From assembly GCA_004764695.1 (NCBI GenBank), contig SMSO01000004.1, positions 332,501-396,500 of the forward strand: a stretch of DNA of 64,000 nt, in the 5' to 3' direction. This DNA comes from Schizochytrium sp. TIO01 (Eukaryota > Sar > Bigyra > Thraustochytrida > Thraustochytriidae). The notes under the pieces were generated by a model that made no database searches, was not told the origin of the DNA, and was given only the letters and a program-made list of their open reading frames with translations. The translations under genes and the position numbers were made by a program. This document shows positions 42,401-51,906 of this stretch, piece by piece. Every line of letters begins with the position of its first letter. Position 1 is the stretch's first letter.

Positions 42401-43174
42401 TGGAAGTATGGCCTACAAGGGCTACATAAACCAGAGCGTCTTTGGATCATGAAGCGCTACCACAGGAAACATAGAAACATTATAGGAAGGTGGACGGGAG
42501 ATGGATGCCTTGTATAAAGCGGAAGATAGCATCTGAATGAGGAAGATTCGGGCCTTCGGTTTATATTGCATGTAAAGAAAGGAGGAATTTAAATCAAATA
42601 GCCTCCACATAATGAGGAGAAAAGTATACATAGCTTGTAAAACAGAAACAATGGAGCAAAAGGAAGGCCTAACAAAAGCAGATGACATTTCTTGTTATTC
42701 AATCATAAACATTAGAGCCCATACACAAACACAAGCAAAAAAGAATTTGAAACGGTAAATATAGGCAAGGGTCAATAGTGACCGCAAGGCGAAGAATAAT
42801 GAACAATAGAAAATGAGAAGTGATGCGAAAGGACCCATGTCTACCGAGATCTCACTGCATTCCTCTTCATATTTCAAGCAACACGCTGCATTGCAATATT
42901 TTGTATCAACATTCATAAAAAGTTCATTCTTGCGATAAAGTTGTTGGTGTTCTGAAAGCCTGAATCTGAGCTATCAGCGATAAGCTATTTACCACTAAAA
43001 AGGGACGTGAAAAGGAAAGAAGGGCGAGGCAGGGAGGCGCCTTGCCTACATACATAAACTCGCAAAGTGAATATGCGAGGTGGGAGACTGGTTTAGCCTT
43101 TTGAAAGAAAGCGTTTTGTGGTGGTTGCAAAACAGATCTAGGATCTTTCGCAACTCATCACTTTTTCGTTTCAT
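39483..43174. other. 3.7 kb spacer
   Basis: Between the BRWD-like and carrier genes, both on the minus strand. It holds the BRWD promoter side with an AAT repeat at about 39664-39684, a GC-richer patch at 39780-40110 and T-rich runs near 41030-41060 and 41420. Several short frames exist on both strands (for example near 40303-40512 and 41251-41703), but none shows a recognisable domain. Confidence 0.5.
39664..39684. repeat. (AAT)n microsatellite
   Basis: Seven AAT units, about 180 bp upstream of the BRWD-like start codon. Confidence 0.85.
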
Positions 43175-44104
43175 TTACTTGAGCGCGCTACGAAGTTTTT
43201 CATACAGGAGGAAGAAGGATGAGCACCAGACGACCTTGCGTGCGCAAATGGGAATGAATCCCTTGTACAAAGCAGAGACACCCTCGTCGCGAATGATGCA
43301 TCTCAACGCATCGATGACACCTGTATAACGATCTCCAGAGGCCTGACCAGCTGAGTTCATGAGACGCGTCTTGATGACATCACTGGGAGTAGATACAAGA
43401 GCAGAGCAGACACCACCGATAGAGCTGGCGCCAAGGTGGGCGCCCGCGTTATCGCCAACGTAGGGAATGAGCATTTGCTTAGCATGATCATAGGTACCGA
43501 GCTCAGCAGCATTGACAAGGAAGGTGCGAATCACATTGGGTTTGATACCGGCCCAAAATCCAAGAATGCCGTCCTGACGGTAAACTTGTGCTGCAACGCT
43601 GGACATAGAGACCTTAATTGGCGAAGTCTGCATGCGAGTCTTAACAACCTCAGTCCAGTTGAAGATGGCAATGCTGATTGCACCTGCAGAACCACCAGAC
43701 AAAAGTCTCTGCACATAGTTTGCGTTTCCATCTTCGCCAACTCCTCCTGTGAGGCCCACGATCGTGTCACGGATGGGTTCATACAAGACGAGGCTAGAAG
43801 AGGTGTAGAGACACTGCCTGGTGAGCGCCGGTGTTAGTCCTCTCCAGAGTGCAGAAGCACCTTCCTCCCTCACGATTTTGGTCATGCAGTCCACCATTCC
43901 GTTGTACCTTAATGTTCCCTCCAAAGACTTATGTTGAACCTGGAGTCGAACCTTCGTTACATCAATCGGCAAAGTCGCCAGCTCCGCCACGCCTGCGGCT
44001 ACCAGTGAGGCCCCAAACCTTGACGCATGGTCACTACTGGCCTTCTCACGCATGGCCTCGCGGGCAATGCTGCCAGGCTCCTTCGTGAGCTGCTTCGACG
44101 CCAT
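43175..44104 (-). CDS. Mitochondrial carrier family protein, UCP/dicarboxylate-carrier-like
   Basis: 309 residues, the standard length for an SLC25 carrier: three repeats of about 100 residues with six membrane helices. The signature after the first helix of each repeat is PIDVTKVRLQ (repeat 1), WTEVVKTRMQ (repeat 2, where the usual Pro is replaced) and PSDVIKTRLM (repeat 3). Motifs such as EEGASALWRGLTPALTRQ and DEGVSALYKGFIPICARK follow each odd helix. Repeat 1 and repeat 3 are closest to uncoupling and dicarboxylate/oxaloacetate-type carriers, but the transported ion is not determined. The first ~30 residues are a charged extension. Located in the inner mitochondrial membrane. Single exon; ATG at 44104. 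Confidence 0.9.
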   Translation of the reverse strand: MASKQLTKEPGSIAREAMREKASSDHASRFGASLVAAGVAELATLPIDVTKVRLQVQHKSLEGTLRYNGMVDCMTKIVREEGASALWRGLTPALTRQCLYTSSSLVLYEPIRDTIVGLTGGVGEDGNANYVQRLLSGGSAGAISIAIFNWTEVVKTRMQTSPIKVSMSSVAAQVYRQDGILGFWAGIKPNVIRTFLVNAAELGTYDHAKQMLIPYVGDNAGAHLGASSIGGVCSALVSTPSDVIKTRLMNSAGQASGDRYTGVIDALRCIIRDEGVSALYKGFIPICARKVVWCSSFFLLYEKLRSALK

Positions 44105-44758
44105 GTTGCCTAGACCTTCTCAAATCTAGACGCTGAGCGGCTAGAATCGCGACTTCTGTCACGGGTTTAGAGTTCTGCGTTTGCAAATTCTTGCAGTGCT
44201 TCTGCTTTGCCTTATTCTGTGCCTCTTGTCCTTCTTCTATTCTTCTTCTCCTTCTCTGCTTCTTCTTCTTCCCTTTTCCCAACTTAATAAATCTTGCTCA
44301 CTGCTACCCTTTCCTATGTACCCCTAATACCCTAAATCAATAAAAAAGAAAGAACTACCTACGTACCGGTTCGAAGTAATTTTGATGTAAGTCGAAGTGT
44401 TTTCTTCTTTCGAGCGGACCCTCACAAGTTAAATTTGTGCAGCAGCCTCCGCGTAGCCCTTCGTTAACGTACTCCAAGCTGCCGGATGGTTTTGCCCTCA
44501 GCAGCTTATTGCACCAACCTACCACACGGCTTGGGCGTCCACAATCGAACTTGAATATATCTCAATCGATCAATCAAGGTTCCCGTGCGCTAGCTTCTTC
44601 GCTAGCCAGTTCGCTAGTACCTTATGTCCTTACTTCCCTTTTATTTATGCATAAATTTGCCCTTGTCTTCTTCTTCTTTTTTCTTTTAATTTATTTTATT
44701 AAAAAAATAGAATAGAGTAGAAAAAGAGAATCTACAAAATAAAAGGTCCAAAAAAGCG

Positions 44759-44784
44759 AGAAAGAAAGAAAGAAAGAAAGAAAG
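44759..44784. repeat. (GAAA)n microsatellite
   Basis: Six tandem GAAA units followed directly by a short GCAG-type run. Confidence 0.85.
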
Positions 44785-45056
44785 CAGAGGCAGGCAGGCA
44801 ATAAAGGAGTACGCTCCAACTCCTTGATTGAATACGAAAGAATCCGCTGTCGTGAGAGCTTTCAACTCGTACGTGGCGCTGCTACGGCGCGGCTCTCAGT
44901 TGCCAGGGCAGGGCAGAGAGCGCCTCTTCCTTACAAGCCAACGAAATTAAAAACCTTCGTAGTTAAGTAACTTCGCTCTGAGAAAGAAAGAAAGAGAGAA
45001 AGAGCTTGCAAAGAGTTTTTTCCGCTCGAAAGGCGCGAATATATATGTATATAAAG

Positions 45057-45085
45057 TTTTCTTTCTTTCTTTCTTTCTTTCTTTT
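45057..45085. repeat. (CTTT)n microsatellite
   Basis: Seven CTTT units, the reverse complement of the run 300 bp upstream. The two could pair to form a long imperfect hairpin. Confidence 0.85.
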
Positions 45086-45167
45086 CCTTCGCTATGACCG
45101 CTCTTGCTATTGTTATCTTTGGATAACAATCGAAGCCGTCGCTGGCGCTCTAAGTAAGTAAGTAATC

Positions 45168-45194
45168 AATGAATGAATGAGTGAATGAATGAAT
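45168..45194. repeat. (GAAT)n microsatellite
   Basis: Six to seven GAAT units with one GAGT variant, preceded at 45151-45164 by TAAG repeats. Confidence 0.85.
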
Positions 45195-45431
45195 ACGCAC
45201 TTGCTCTCAAAAGCCACGGAGAGCCGAGCTCGGTCGCCGCAACCTTGCCGGCCACGCGCCTGTTCGCCGCCGCGGGCGGGCTCAGCCCGGTTTTACTTGC
45301 GGAGCTGGGTCGCGGGGCCTGCTGCCGCAGCGAGAAGAGGCAGGCGCTAGAGGGATGAGGGACGCCGCAAACTCTTGCGCCCTCGCTCCGCAAACGATCT
45401 CTCGACACAGGAGCCGCCTAGTCACTGACTA

Positions 45432-45444
45432 CCCCCCCCCCCCC
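45432..45444. repeat. Poly-C tract
   Basis: Thirteen consecutive C residues, unusual against the AT-rich background. Confidence 0.9.
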
Positions 45445-45757
45445 GCAGTACACACCCGTCCCCGCAACACTCGCCGGGTGCCCCCGCTTGAGCGGCTATG
45501 CGCCGTTTGAGGGTGGGAAATGGAGGGGTGGATATGGACTTGTGGAGGAGGTGGTTCTGCCAAGTGCCTCTAGAGGATGGTTTTTGGATTTGCTGGAGCG
45601 CTTTGGTGCCCAGGTAGAGAGCTTTGACGCCAAAGGTTTGAGATTGGAGACAATGTTTGGTTGAGGAGAAGGGCCGATCGAGGTGGCTTATCAGTGGCTG
45701 GATAGCTAGGCCTTTGCAAGCAGACAGATCGAGTGCTCACCAAGATTCGCACAGCTT

Positions 45758-46003
45758 ATGACCGTTGCGGCAGAAGATGCGGTGCAGATGCGGCCGAGAT
45801 GCGATGTCCTCAGTTCTGCTGCAAATGCTTCTGCAGGACTTTATGGAGAACCGCGGGTAGATGTGAATTTCTTCAGAAATGCTTCAAGATTCTATCTATC
45901 CTTGATCAGCGAGTCTTCAGCCAGCTCAAACGGAGACTGTCAGTGGGATTCGAGTAATGATCCAACCTCTGGCCCGAATCGAAGAAGCGCGGCCAGTGAG
46001 TGA
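45758..46003 (+). other. Coding-like open frame, unknown
   Basis: 81 codons from an ATG, with protein-like composition (LYGEPRVDVNFFRNASRFYL) and a GTGAGTGAG donor-like sequence at the end. It could be the first exon of an unrecognised gene. No homologue is recognised, and the surrounding sequence gives no clear second exon. Confidence 0.2.
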
Positions 46004-48382
46004 GTGACCTAACTTATGTATGTATCTATTCACTACCGAAGCAAAGAACCCAAATTCTCCAATCGAAGAGTTCTAATTCAACAGAACTGCCTGAAAACGT
46101 GCCTTCACCGAGCACCTCCCAATGTCTCGCAGCCAGCCTGAGCTGGGTAGGGTAGGTAAGTAGGTACCTTCTTTTTCTTTAGAAACCAGACTAAAAGTTC
46201 AAGTGCCTTGCGGTTCTTCTTGGTACCAGCCAGCACCTTCCTAAAGCCGTGCTAAAAAAGAAGAAGATGTATGCTTCTGCTGCTTCCACCACGAGAGAGG
46301 ACGTGAGCCTTTGTGATCTTGAACCCGGGCTACGGCCACGCCAGAGCTGCCAAGATCGCCGATACAGGTGTGCAAGTAGGCAGCTCGCCGCTCGGAGAAC
46401 GGCAGCCTGCCCTGCTCGCAAAGCTTTCTTATCAAGATGTGGCCGCCTCTCAGAGCTTGCCTCAGCCTGGCTGATCTGGAGCTGATATCCAACTCACCCA
46501 ATTTGCAAATGCTGCAGGCAGATGTGAGCAGGAATTCGCAGCTAGCAGAACTCCAACTTGAAGTCTACTAGCACTACTTTGGGCAGGTTCTTCCGCTTTG
46601 GAGCAGCACGTGAAAATGTGTCGGCACGTGAATGTTGAAATGAATTTGAGTTCTTCAGGTTAACCTGCTGCGAACTTTTTTTGTTTTATAACGAGCCGCG
46701 ATGCTTCGAATTGCAGGCAGTTGTTGATCTACAGCGCGAGAAGAGCGGAGGAATGAGGTATAGATCAATCGCTTGAGTGCACAAAATGTAGGCGTCTTCT
46801 GCCTGCTCTGCGCAGTTGCGAGTTTGCCTTGGGCTCGAGGTACGACTAGTTTTGGCAGGAAATGAACCTGTGTTCAGAAGGATTTCACGTTGGTGCTGCT
46901 TTGCTCTCTTTAGGCCCAGTTCATGAACATTTATTTATAAATTCGCTGGCGATTGAGGGGGCGACTCGAATTGGGGTACCTATGTAGCAGCTTCAGTGTG
47001 ATAGACCAGTCACACGAGTGGAATAATTATGGGTGCCTAGTTCGAGTAGGTCGCTTTTCTTGCCGATTCAAGCCCGAATATCGTGATGGAGATGACGCAG
47101 GCGCAATTATACTACTATTTTTCTTCTCTATCCAGTTATGTGTCTAATTCATGGCCAGGAAGAGGAGGACTTTGCAACTTGAAGAAGAAGCTATCGTTGG
47201 CTATTTTTGGACTGGCAAAGGTCCTTAGAGGAGTCAAGCGCGGCTTCTTTTGTGAGGACTCTCGCGAAGAGGAGCAGGTCAGACTCACTCTAGCGTTGCC
47301 GCTTGGAAGAGAATTTGCTCGTCCAAATGACTTGGTAGTACCTAGTACCTAGGTAGAAGAAGAAGTGAATATTATTATTATTATTTTAATTAAAAATAAG
47401 TTTTATACATTTTAATTAAGCCTGAGGTTGAAATCATATTTATCATCGAACTTTTAAAGAGAAAAAAAAATCCAACATTTTTACGAGTTTCTTTTCTCTT
47501 TTATTTGTTTTCGATGCTTTGAGGAATGTTTGTTAAAGATGTTTTCCTAATTCTCAAGTTGCGTTGTGCAATGTTCTTACTTCTTATGTTGCACGGTTAG
47601 ATTGCTCTTTCCGAGCGAAAAGCCTTACAACATTTCTTGGACATCACTACACAGTAGTATATGTATGTATTTTATGTATATAAAATCTTAACAATCAAGG
47701 CGAAAGAAAGCGAGGAGAAGGCTAGCGCAGGTAATTTTATTGAGGGTGACTCAGAAAGCTAACTCTGACTCTGCTTCAGACTGTGACACAGAGATTAGAT
47801 TTTAAAAATAAAATTAAAAATAATATTCACCCCAACACGTTCATGACTTGCTGCGACTTGACCACCTGCTTGCACACTCGAAAACTTAAAGCGCTACAAA
47901 AGAACTGAAACCAGTATACATGTGCTGCAAGAACATTTTAACATAAGAATGAATGGCAAATATAAACCATAATGCACCTTTAAGTCAAAGAAACCAAGCT
48001 CTCATCCAGCCGTGCACCAGCCACCTAGTCGGCCTGTGAAAAGTTTGCGGGGGGGAAGGCTGCCGATTTTTACCTGGTGAAGGCAATTGGACCCGAGCAA
48101 CGGCTTTTGCACGCATTTCTTGCTTGTCAAAGGCTGACTACTCTAAAATGTACCTATAAATCAATATGGCGGACCGTAACGATGTGACAGCAAACATCTG
48201 GACTTGGACTCAAAGTATGTATTGCGCCTAGAGGCGTGTAACTCTAAAGCAAACAGCACTTGTGGAGGGAGGGCCCATTACTGATTCATCAATAGTAGCA
48301 CTATAGTTCATTTCAATGCAATTCACTTCTTGCAGGTTTGCTGATGGGCAGTTTTAGCGTTTTTTGCCGGGACGATTCTGCC

Positions 48383-48643
48383 TCAGTAGTCATTTCTGTC
48401 CAAGTGGACCTCGATCAGGCCAACTTGTATGAGGAAAAGATCCACGAGGCCTCCCGGGACCTGCAGGCCTTCCCAAACCATGAGAGTAAAGGTTTCGCGA
48501 GCAGGAAAACTTGCTAAACTCAGGATCCAACTATCAACGGGAAGGTCATCGTGTTTTCGTAGAGAATATCTATCCTGTTCGTGAAAAGCTGTAGAAGACA
48601 GCTGATACCCAACGTAACTATCAGCCCGAAGTCTTTTGCACAA
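48383..48643 (-). pseudogene. Coding-like frame without start codon, unknown
   Basis: About 86 codons open on the minus strand with no initiating ATG. The translation looks protein-like (HDDLPVDSWILSLASFPARE, then EGLQVPGGLVDLFLIQV) and stays protein-like for about 15 codons beyond the TGA (GRIVPAKNAKTAHQQ). That pattern suits an eroded gene fragment or an internal exon. No family is recognised. Confidence 0.25.
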
Positions 48644-48970
48644 CCCATTTTAATTCCTATAGTCACTACATATACCACCTAACTAAATATACTAAACATT
48701 TGTAATCAACTCACGGGTATTTTAAAAATTAAATAAATGATTCTCAGTGTTTTGTTTATGATAGGATGCCAGGTATGAATAAAATCTCATGAAACCCGAA
48801 CTCTTAATAATGGCTTCATTCAACTAGATTTGATCATTCTTCCTGTTTATTTTTAATTAGAACGAGATTTTTCTAAAAGGAATACCTAGTTTGTATTCGC
48901 CATATCTCAATTTGATATCAAAATATCATAATATGCACACAATTTCACTCTTCATAGCATTCGATGTATA

Positions 48971-48973
<3 letters not shown>

Positions 48974-48998
<25 letters not shown>
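48974..48998. repeat. (TA)n dinucleotide repeat
   Basis: About twelve TA units, flanked by CACA and ACAT. Confidence 0.9.
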
Positions 48999-49001
<3 letters not shown>

Positions 49002-49810
49002 ATCTTTAGCTACCCTTATTCAATTCATGTATCTCACGCCACAAAGATTTAGACTCTGCCAATGAAATGTCACAGTTCATCGCTTACTCCCTGCCAAATT
49101 GCAGCGGAAGCATTGCGATAGCGTGAACCATTCAGAACTCCATTAAATTATGACGAAGTGCTGCATTTTATTATTCATTGAAGCTTTCAACGCCCCAAAG
49201 AATTTTACATTCAACTCCGAAGAAAATGTAACGCCCAGGCACTTCCATATTGGTCTAGAAGAGCATTCGCGATGAGCTGCTCATTGCTTTGGCTTGAAGG
49301 AGTTGCTTACGAGAGAGTGAAGAACATCGCTTTCTCCTTCCTCCTAAAGATCTCTACTAAGTCCTCCCTTTCAGCAGGCAGAACAACCCCCTTTGCCCCC
49401 AATTTGCGTTGCTCATATCCTCCTCACCCCATACGCCCGGCCCTCCTAAGCCCCCTAAAGCTCCTTATTCTCTAAAATGGGTTTCGGTCTACTTAATACC
49501 TTAAGGCGCTTTGTGCTGCCGCCACTGCCAGTCCTAGCTGCCGCTGCATCCTTTAGATAGATAGCAGTAGCGCTGTATAAAGTAAAGCGAAGAAGTCTCT
49601 GTCATTCATGTCTTCGCTGCTTGGCTCAAGCCCAGCCCATTCGAAGGTTGTGGCCAGAAGGTCTGTCAATCTGTCAAATCTCTGAGCTATCCTGCGACGA
49701 AGACGAAAGCGAAGATGGTTGAGCATCGAGCATTACGCTGCCATCACCAGATTGGATTCCGTACAACTACTGCTGTGTATTGATGCCCTTGGCAAACTGG
49801 AGCTATACTG

Positions 49811-49850
49811 CTTCTACAGTAGAGTATAGTTCTCTACAGTAGAGTATAGT
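49811..49850. repeat. 20-bp tandem duplication
   Basis: Two adjacent copies of CTACAGTAGAGTATAGT with a short linker, followed immediately by an inverted TATAGTGG/CCACTATAG hairpin (about 49844-49865). Confidence 0.7.
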
Positions 49851-50124
49851 GGCTCTCCACTATAGCCTATTGCTCAGGGCTATACACTTATTTGTCCTTA
49901 CGCTGGCCTAATTAATAGCGCTGTTTTTCGCTCCCTATGAGTACTAAGGCAGGGAAGCAAGTGAGCGAGCATAGCACCATCCAGCCTCCCGGCGCGCTCC
50001 GCACAGCCAGCTCGGTCGTCAGCTCGGTCGTCGCCGTGCCCTCCCTGTCCTTCGTGTTCTACATCGCCTCTCGCGCGTGAGTCTTCACTCTTCGTTGGTT
50101 TTTAAACGCTTCAGCATCAGCATC

Positions 50125-50697
50125 ATGAGCGGCCTTGTCAAGACCTTGGGCGCCGCGCTCGTGGAGACCGGCCAGGCCCTCCAGCGCGCTGGCCTTCGCG
50201 CCTCGGACCACGTTGTTGTCCCCCACGCCCCGTACCGCTTTGTTGGCGCCAAGCCTCCCGCAGTGCTCCAGGGCGCTGAGGTTGACCCGTCCGCCTCTCT
50301 CATTGGCTCCATGGTCCGCATTGGCGCTCGCGCGAAGATCGCCAAGGACGTCGTGGTGCTTGGCGAGGAGCAGGCCGTCAACGTCGGCTGCGCTGTCTCC
50401 GTTGGTGCTGGATCTGTTCTCCTTGCTTCATCCCGCCGCGCTGCCGCAAGCGGTCTTCCGGCGTCTGTAGAGATTGGCGTGGACGCCATCATCGGCGAGC
50501 GATGCGTGCTCGAGTCTTGCCTCGTGGGTGACGAGGCTGTCATCGGTGACGACTGTGTTGTCTCTGCTGGATCTTACGTTGAGGCTCGTGCTCACCTTCT
50601 TCCTGGTACCGTTGTCCCTGCGCTCTCAAGGATCCCCTCTGGTCAGGTCTGGGGTGGCAACCCTGCCGCCTTCGTCTCCGACGTCGAGGAGCACTAA
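50125..50697 (+). CDS. Gamma-carbonic-anhydrase-like protein, probable mitochondrial complex I subunit
   Basis: 190 residues from the ATG at 50125. The N-terminal amphipathic stretch LVKTLGAALVETGQALQRAG matches the start of eukaryotic gamma-CA proteins that sit on the matrix arm of complex I. The rest is a left-handed beta-helix of hexapeptide repeats (VDPSASLIGSMVRIGARAKI, then VLESCLVGDEAVIGDDCVVS), ending in the family motif IPSGQVWGGNPAAFV. The histidines that bind zinc in active gamma carbonic anhydrases are absent from the helix, so this is a CAL-type, probably structural, member. Very GC-rich with strong C/G-ending codon bias compared with its surroundings, suggesting high expression. 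Single exon. Confidence 0.82.
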   Translation: MSGLVKTLGAALVETGQALQRAGLRASDHVVVPHAPYRFVGAKPPAVLQGAEVDPSASLIGSMVRIGARAKIAKDVVVLGEEQAVNVGCAVSVGAGSVLLASSRRAAASGLPASVEIGVDAIIGERCVLESCLVGDEAVIGDDCVVSAGSYVEARAHLLPGTVVPALSRIPSGQVWGGNPAAFVSDVEEH

Positions 50698-51906
50698 GCG
50701 GCGAACGCGGCCCCCAAAGCCGCTTCCAGCCGAGCTAGCCTGCTTGATTCTCGACCTGCGTGCTTGAGCTGCCGTTTGCCCTGTCACCTGCGTGCACCAG
50801 CTTGTCCGCTCCTCCGATCTGCTTCCTGCCTGATAGTTTGCGAGAGAATTTGCTTTGCGTTTTCATGTTTTGATTTGAGGTCCTCATCTCGCGAAAGATA
50901 TTTTGGCATATCTTGAGAACGACTTGTTTGGGACTGAAAATGAAAACTAAGCATTTTGGCAAAGATCTTAATCGCAGAGGGTTGTAGTCAAATGTGGCGG
51001 GTTGGGCTGAATTGAATTGAATTGAATTGAATTCTTCGCGATGGTGTGATGGCTCCGGCAGTGCTGTTAATGCACGTTGTGCTTGCTTGCTTGCTTGCTG
51101 GTTAATGGCTGGGGCGGACGAAGATGCCGTACAAACGCTAGCTCGCTAGCTCGGTTTGTTGGTCAATTGTACGCCAGATCGATCCATTGATCCAGCGCCG
51201 GGCTCGCGAGACCTACCGCTTATGTAAGGGGCTGGTCTTGGTCGGGCGCGCCGGAACGTCCTGTCTCTCTACTCGGTCAGCGCCGACCCGCTCCCTGCTT
51301 GCTCCGCAGCCCCCCTTTTTTTCATACCTACTACCTACACAATATCAAAACTAAGCTAAACAAAGCCTCACATCTTTTGAAGACGTACTGCCTAACTGCT
51401 GTGTGCTTAATTTTTTCCTTGAGTCCAATGTGCAATAATTCCTCAATTTCCCTTCACAATTCTGCTTGATATGTATGTGGACCAGCTTTTTTTTAAGTGT
51501 CAAAATCATCACAGAGTATCACATCAGAATATTCTTAGTCAATTTTTTAGTCTCCTCAAAACTAGAAACCTTAGTTGTTGTGCCAACCTACTTGTCAGAG
51601 TTGCATTGCAGTTCTGTAGTTTATTTACCGATTCGCCAAGCCAAGCTATTATTCGAGAGTCGCAAGGCGTCTTTTTTCATGTTCCAATAATACATCTATT
51701 TTTTTGCACTATTCTAAAGTGGGAAAGGGGGCTTGCCTTGTATGGTTATTTCGAAGAAAAGTCGAAAGAAAAATGAAAAATAAGACTTGAGCAAACTGCT
51801 TCATTTTTTAAAATAACATCTTTTTTAATTGGAATGATTAGGAACAAGGAGATTGGATGCGAAGTGACGCTACGATATCATATACTTTTTAGTTCACAAC
51901 TCTCTT
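50698..51906. other. Convergent spacer with GAATT and CTTG repeats
   Basis: 1.2 kb between converging genes. Contains an ATTGA/GAATT pentanucleotide run (51009-51034), CTTG repeats (51081-51100) and a TACCTACTACCTAC motif (about 51325-51338). No gene seen. Confidence 0.5.
51009..51034. repeat. (ATTGA)n microsatellite
   Basis: About five perfect pentanucleotide units downstream of the gamma-CA-like gene. Confidence 0.85.

Larger units (their letters stand above)
44105..50124. other. 6 kb spacer rich in microsatellites
   Basis: No intact recognised gene. Contains AAAG/CTTT, TAAG and GAAT tandem runs, a C-tract, a TA dinucleotide run and a 20-bp tandem duplication at about 49811-49850. Two frames have coding-like composition: 45758-46003 (+), 81 codons followed by a GTGAGT donor-like site, and 48383-48643 (-), about 86 codons without ATG. 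Both could be exons or remnants. A GC-rich patch lies near 45210-45420. Confidence 0.5.

Noticed and set aside
45057-45194. CRISPR-like regular repeats
   Set aside because: They are uninterrupted tetranucleotide microsatellites without spacers, in a eukaryotic genome.
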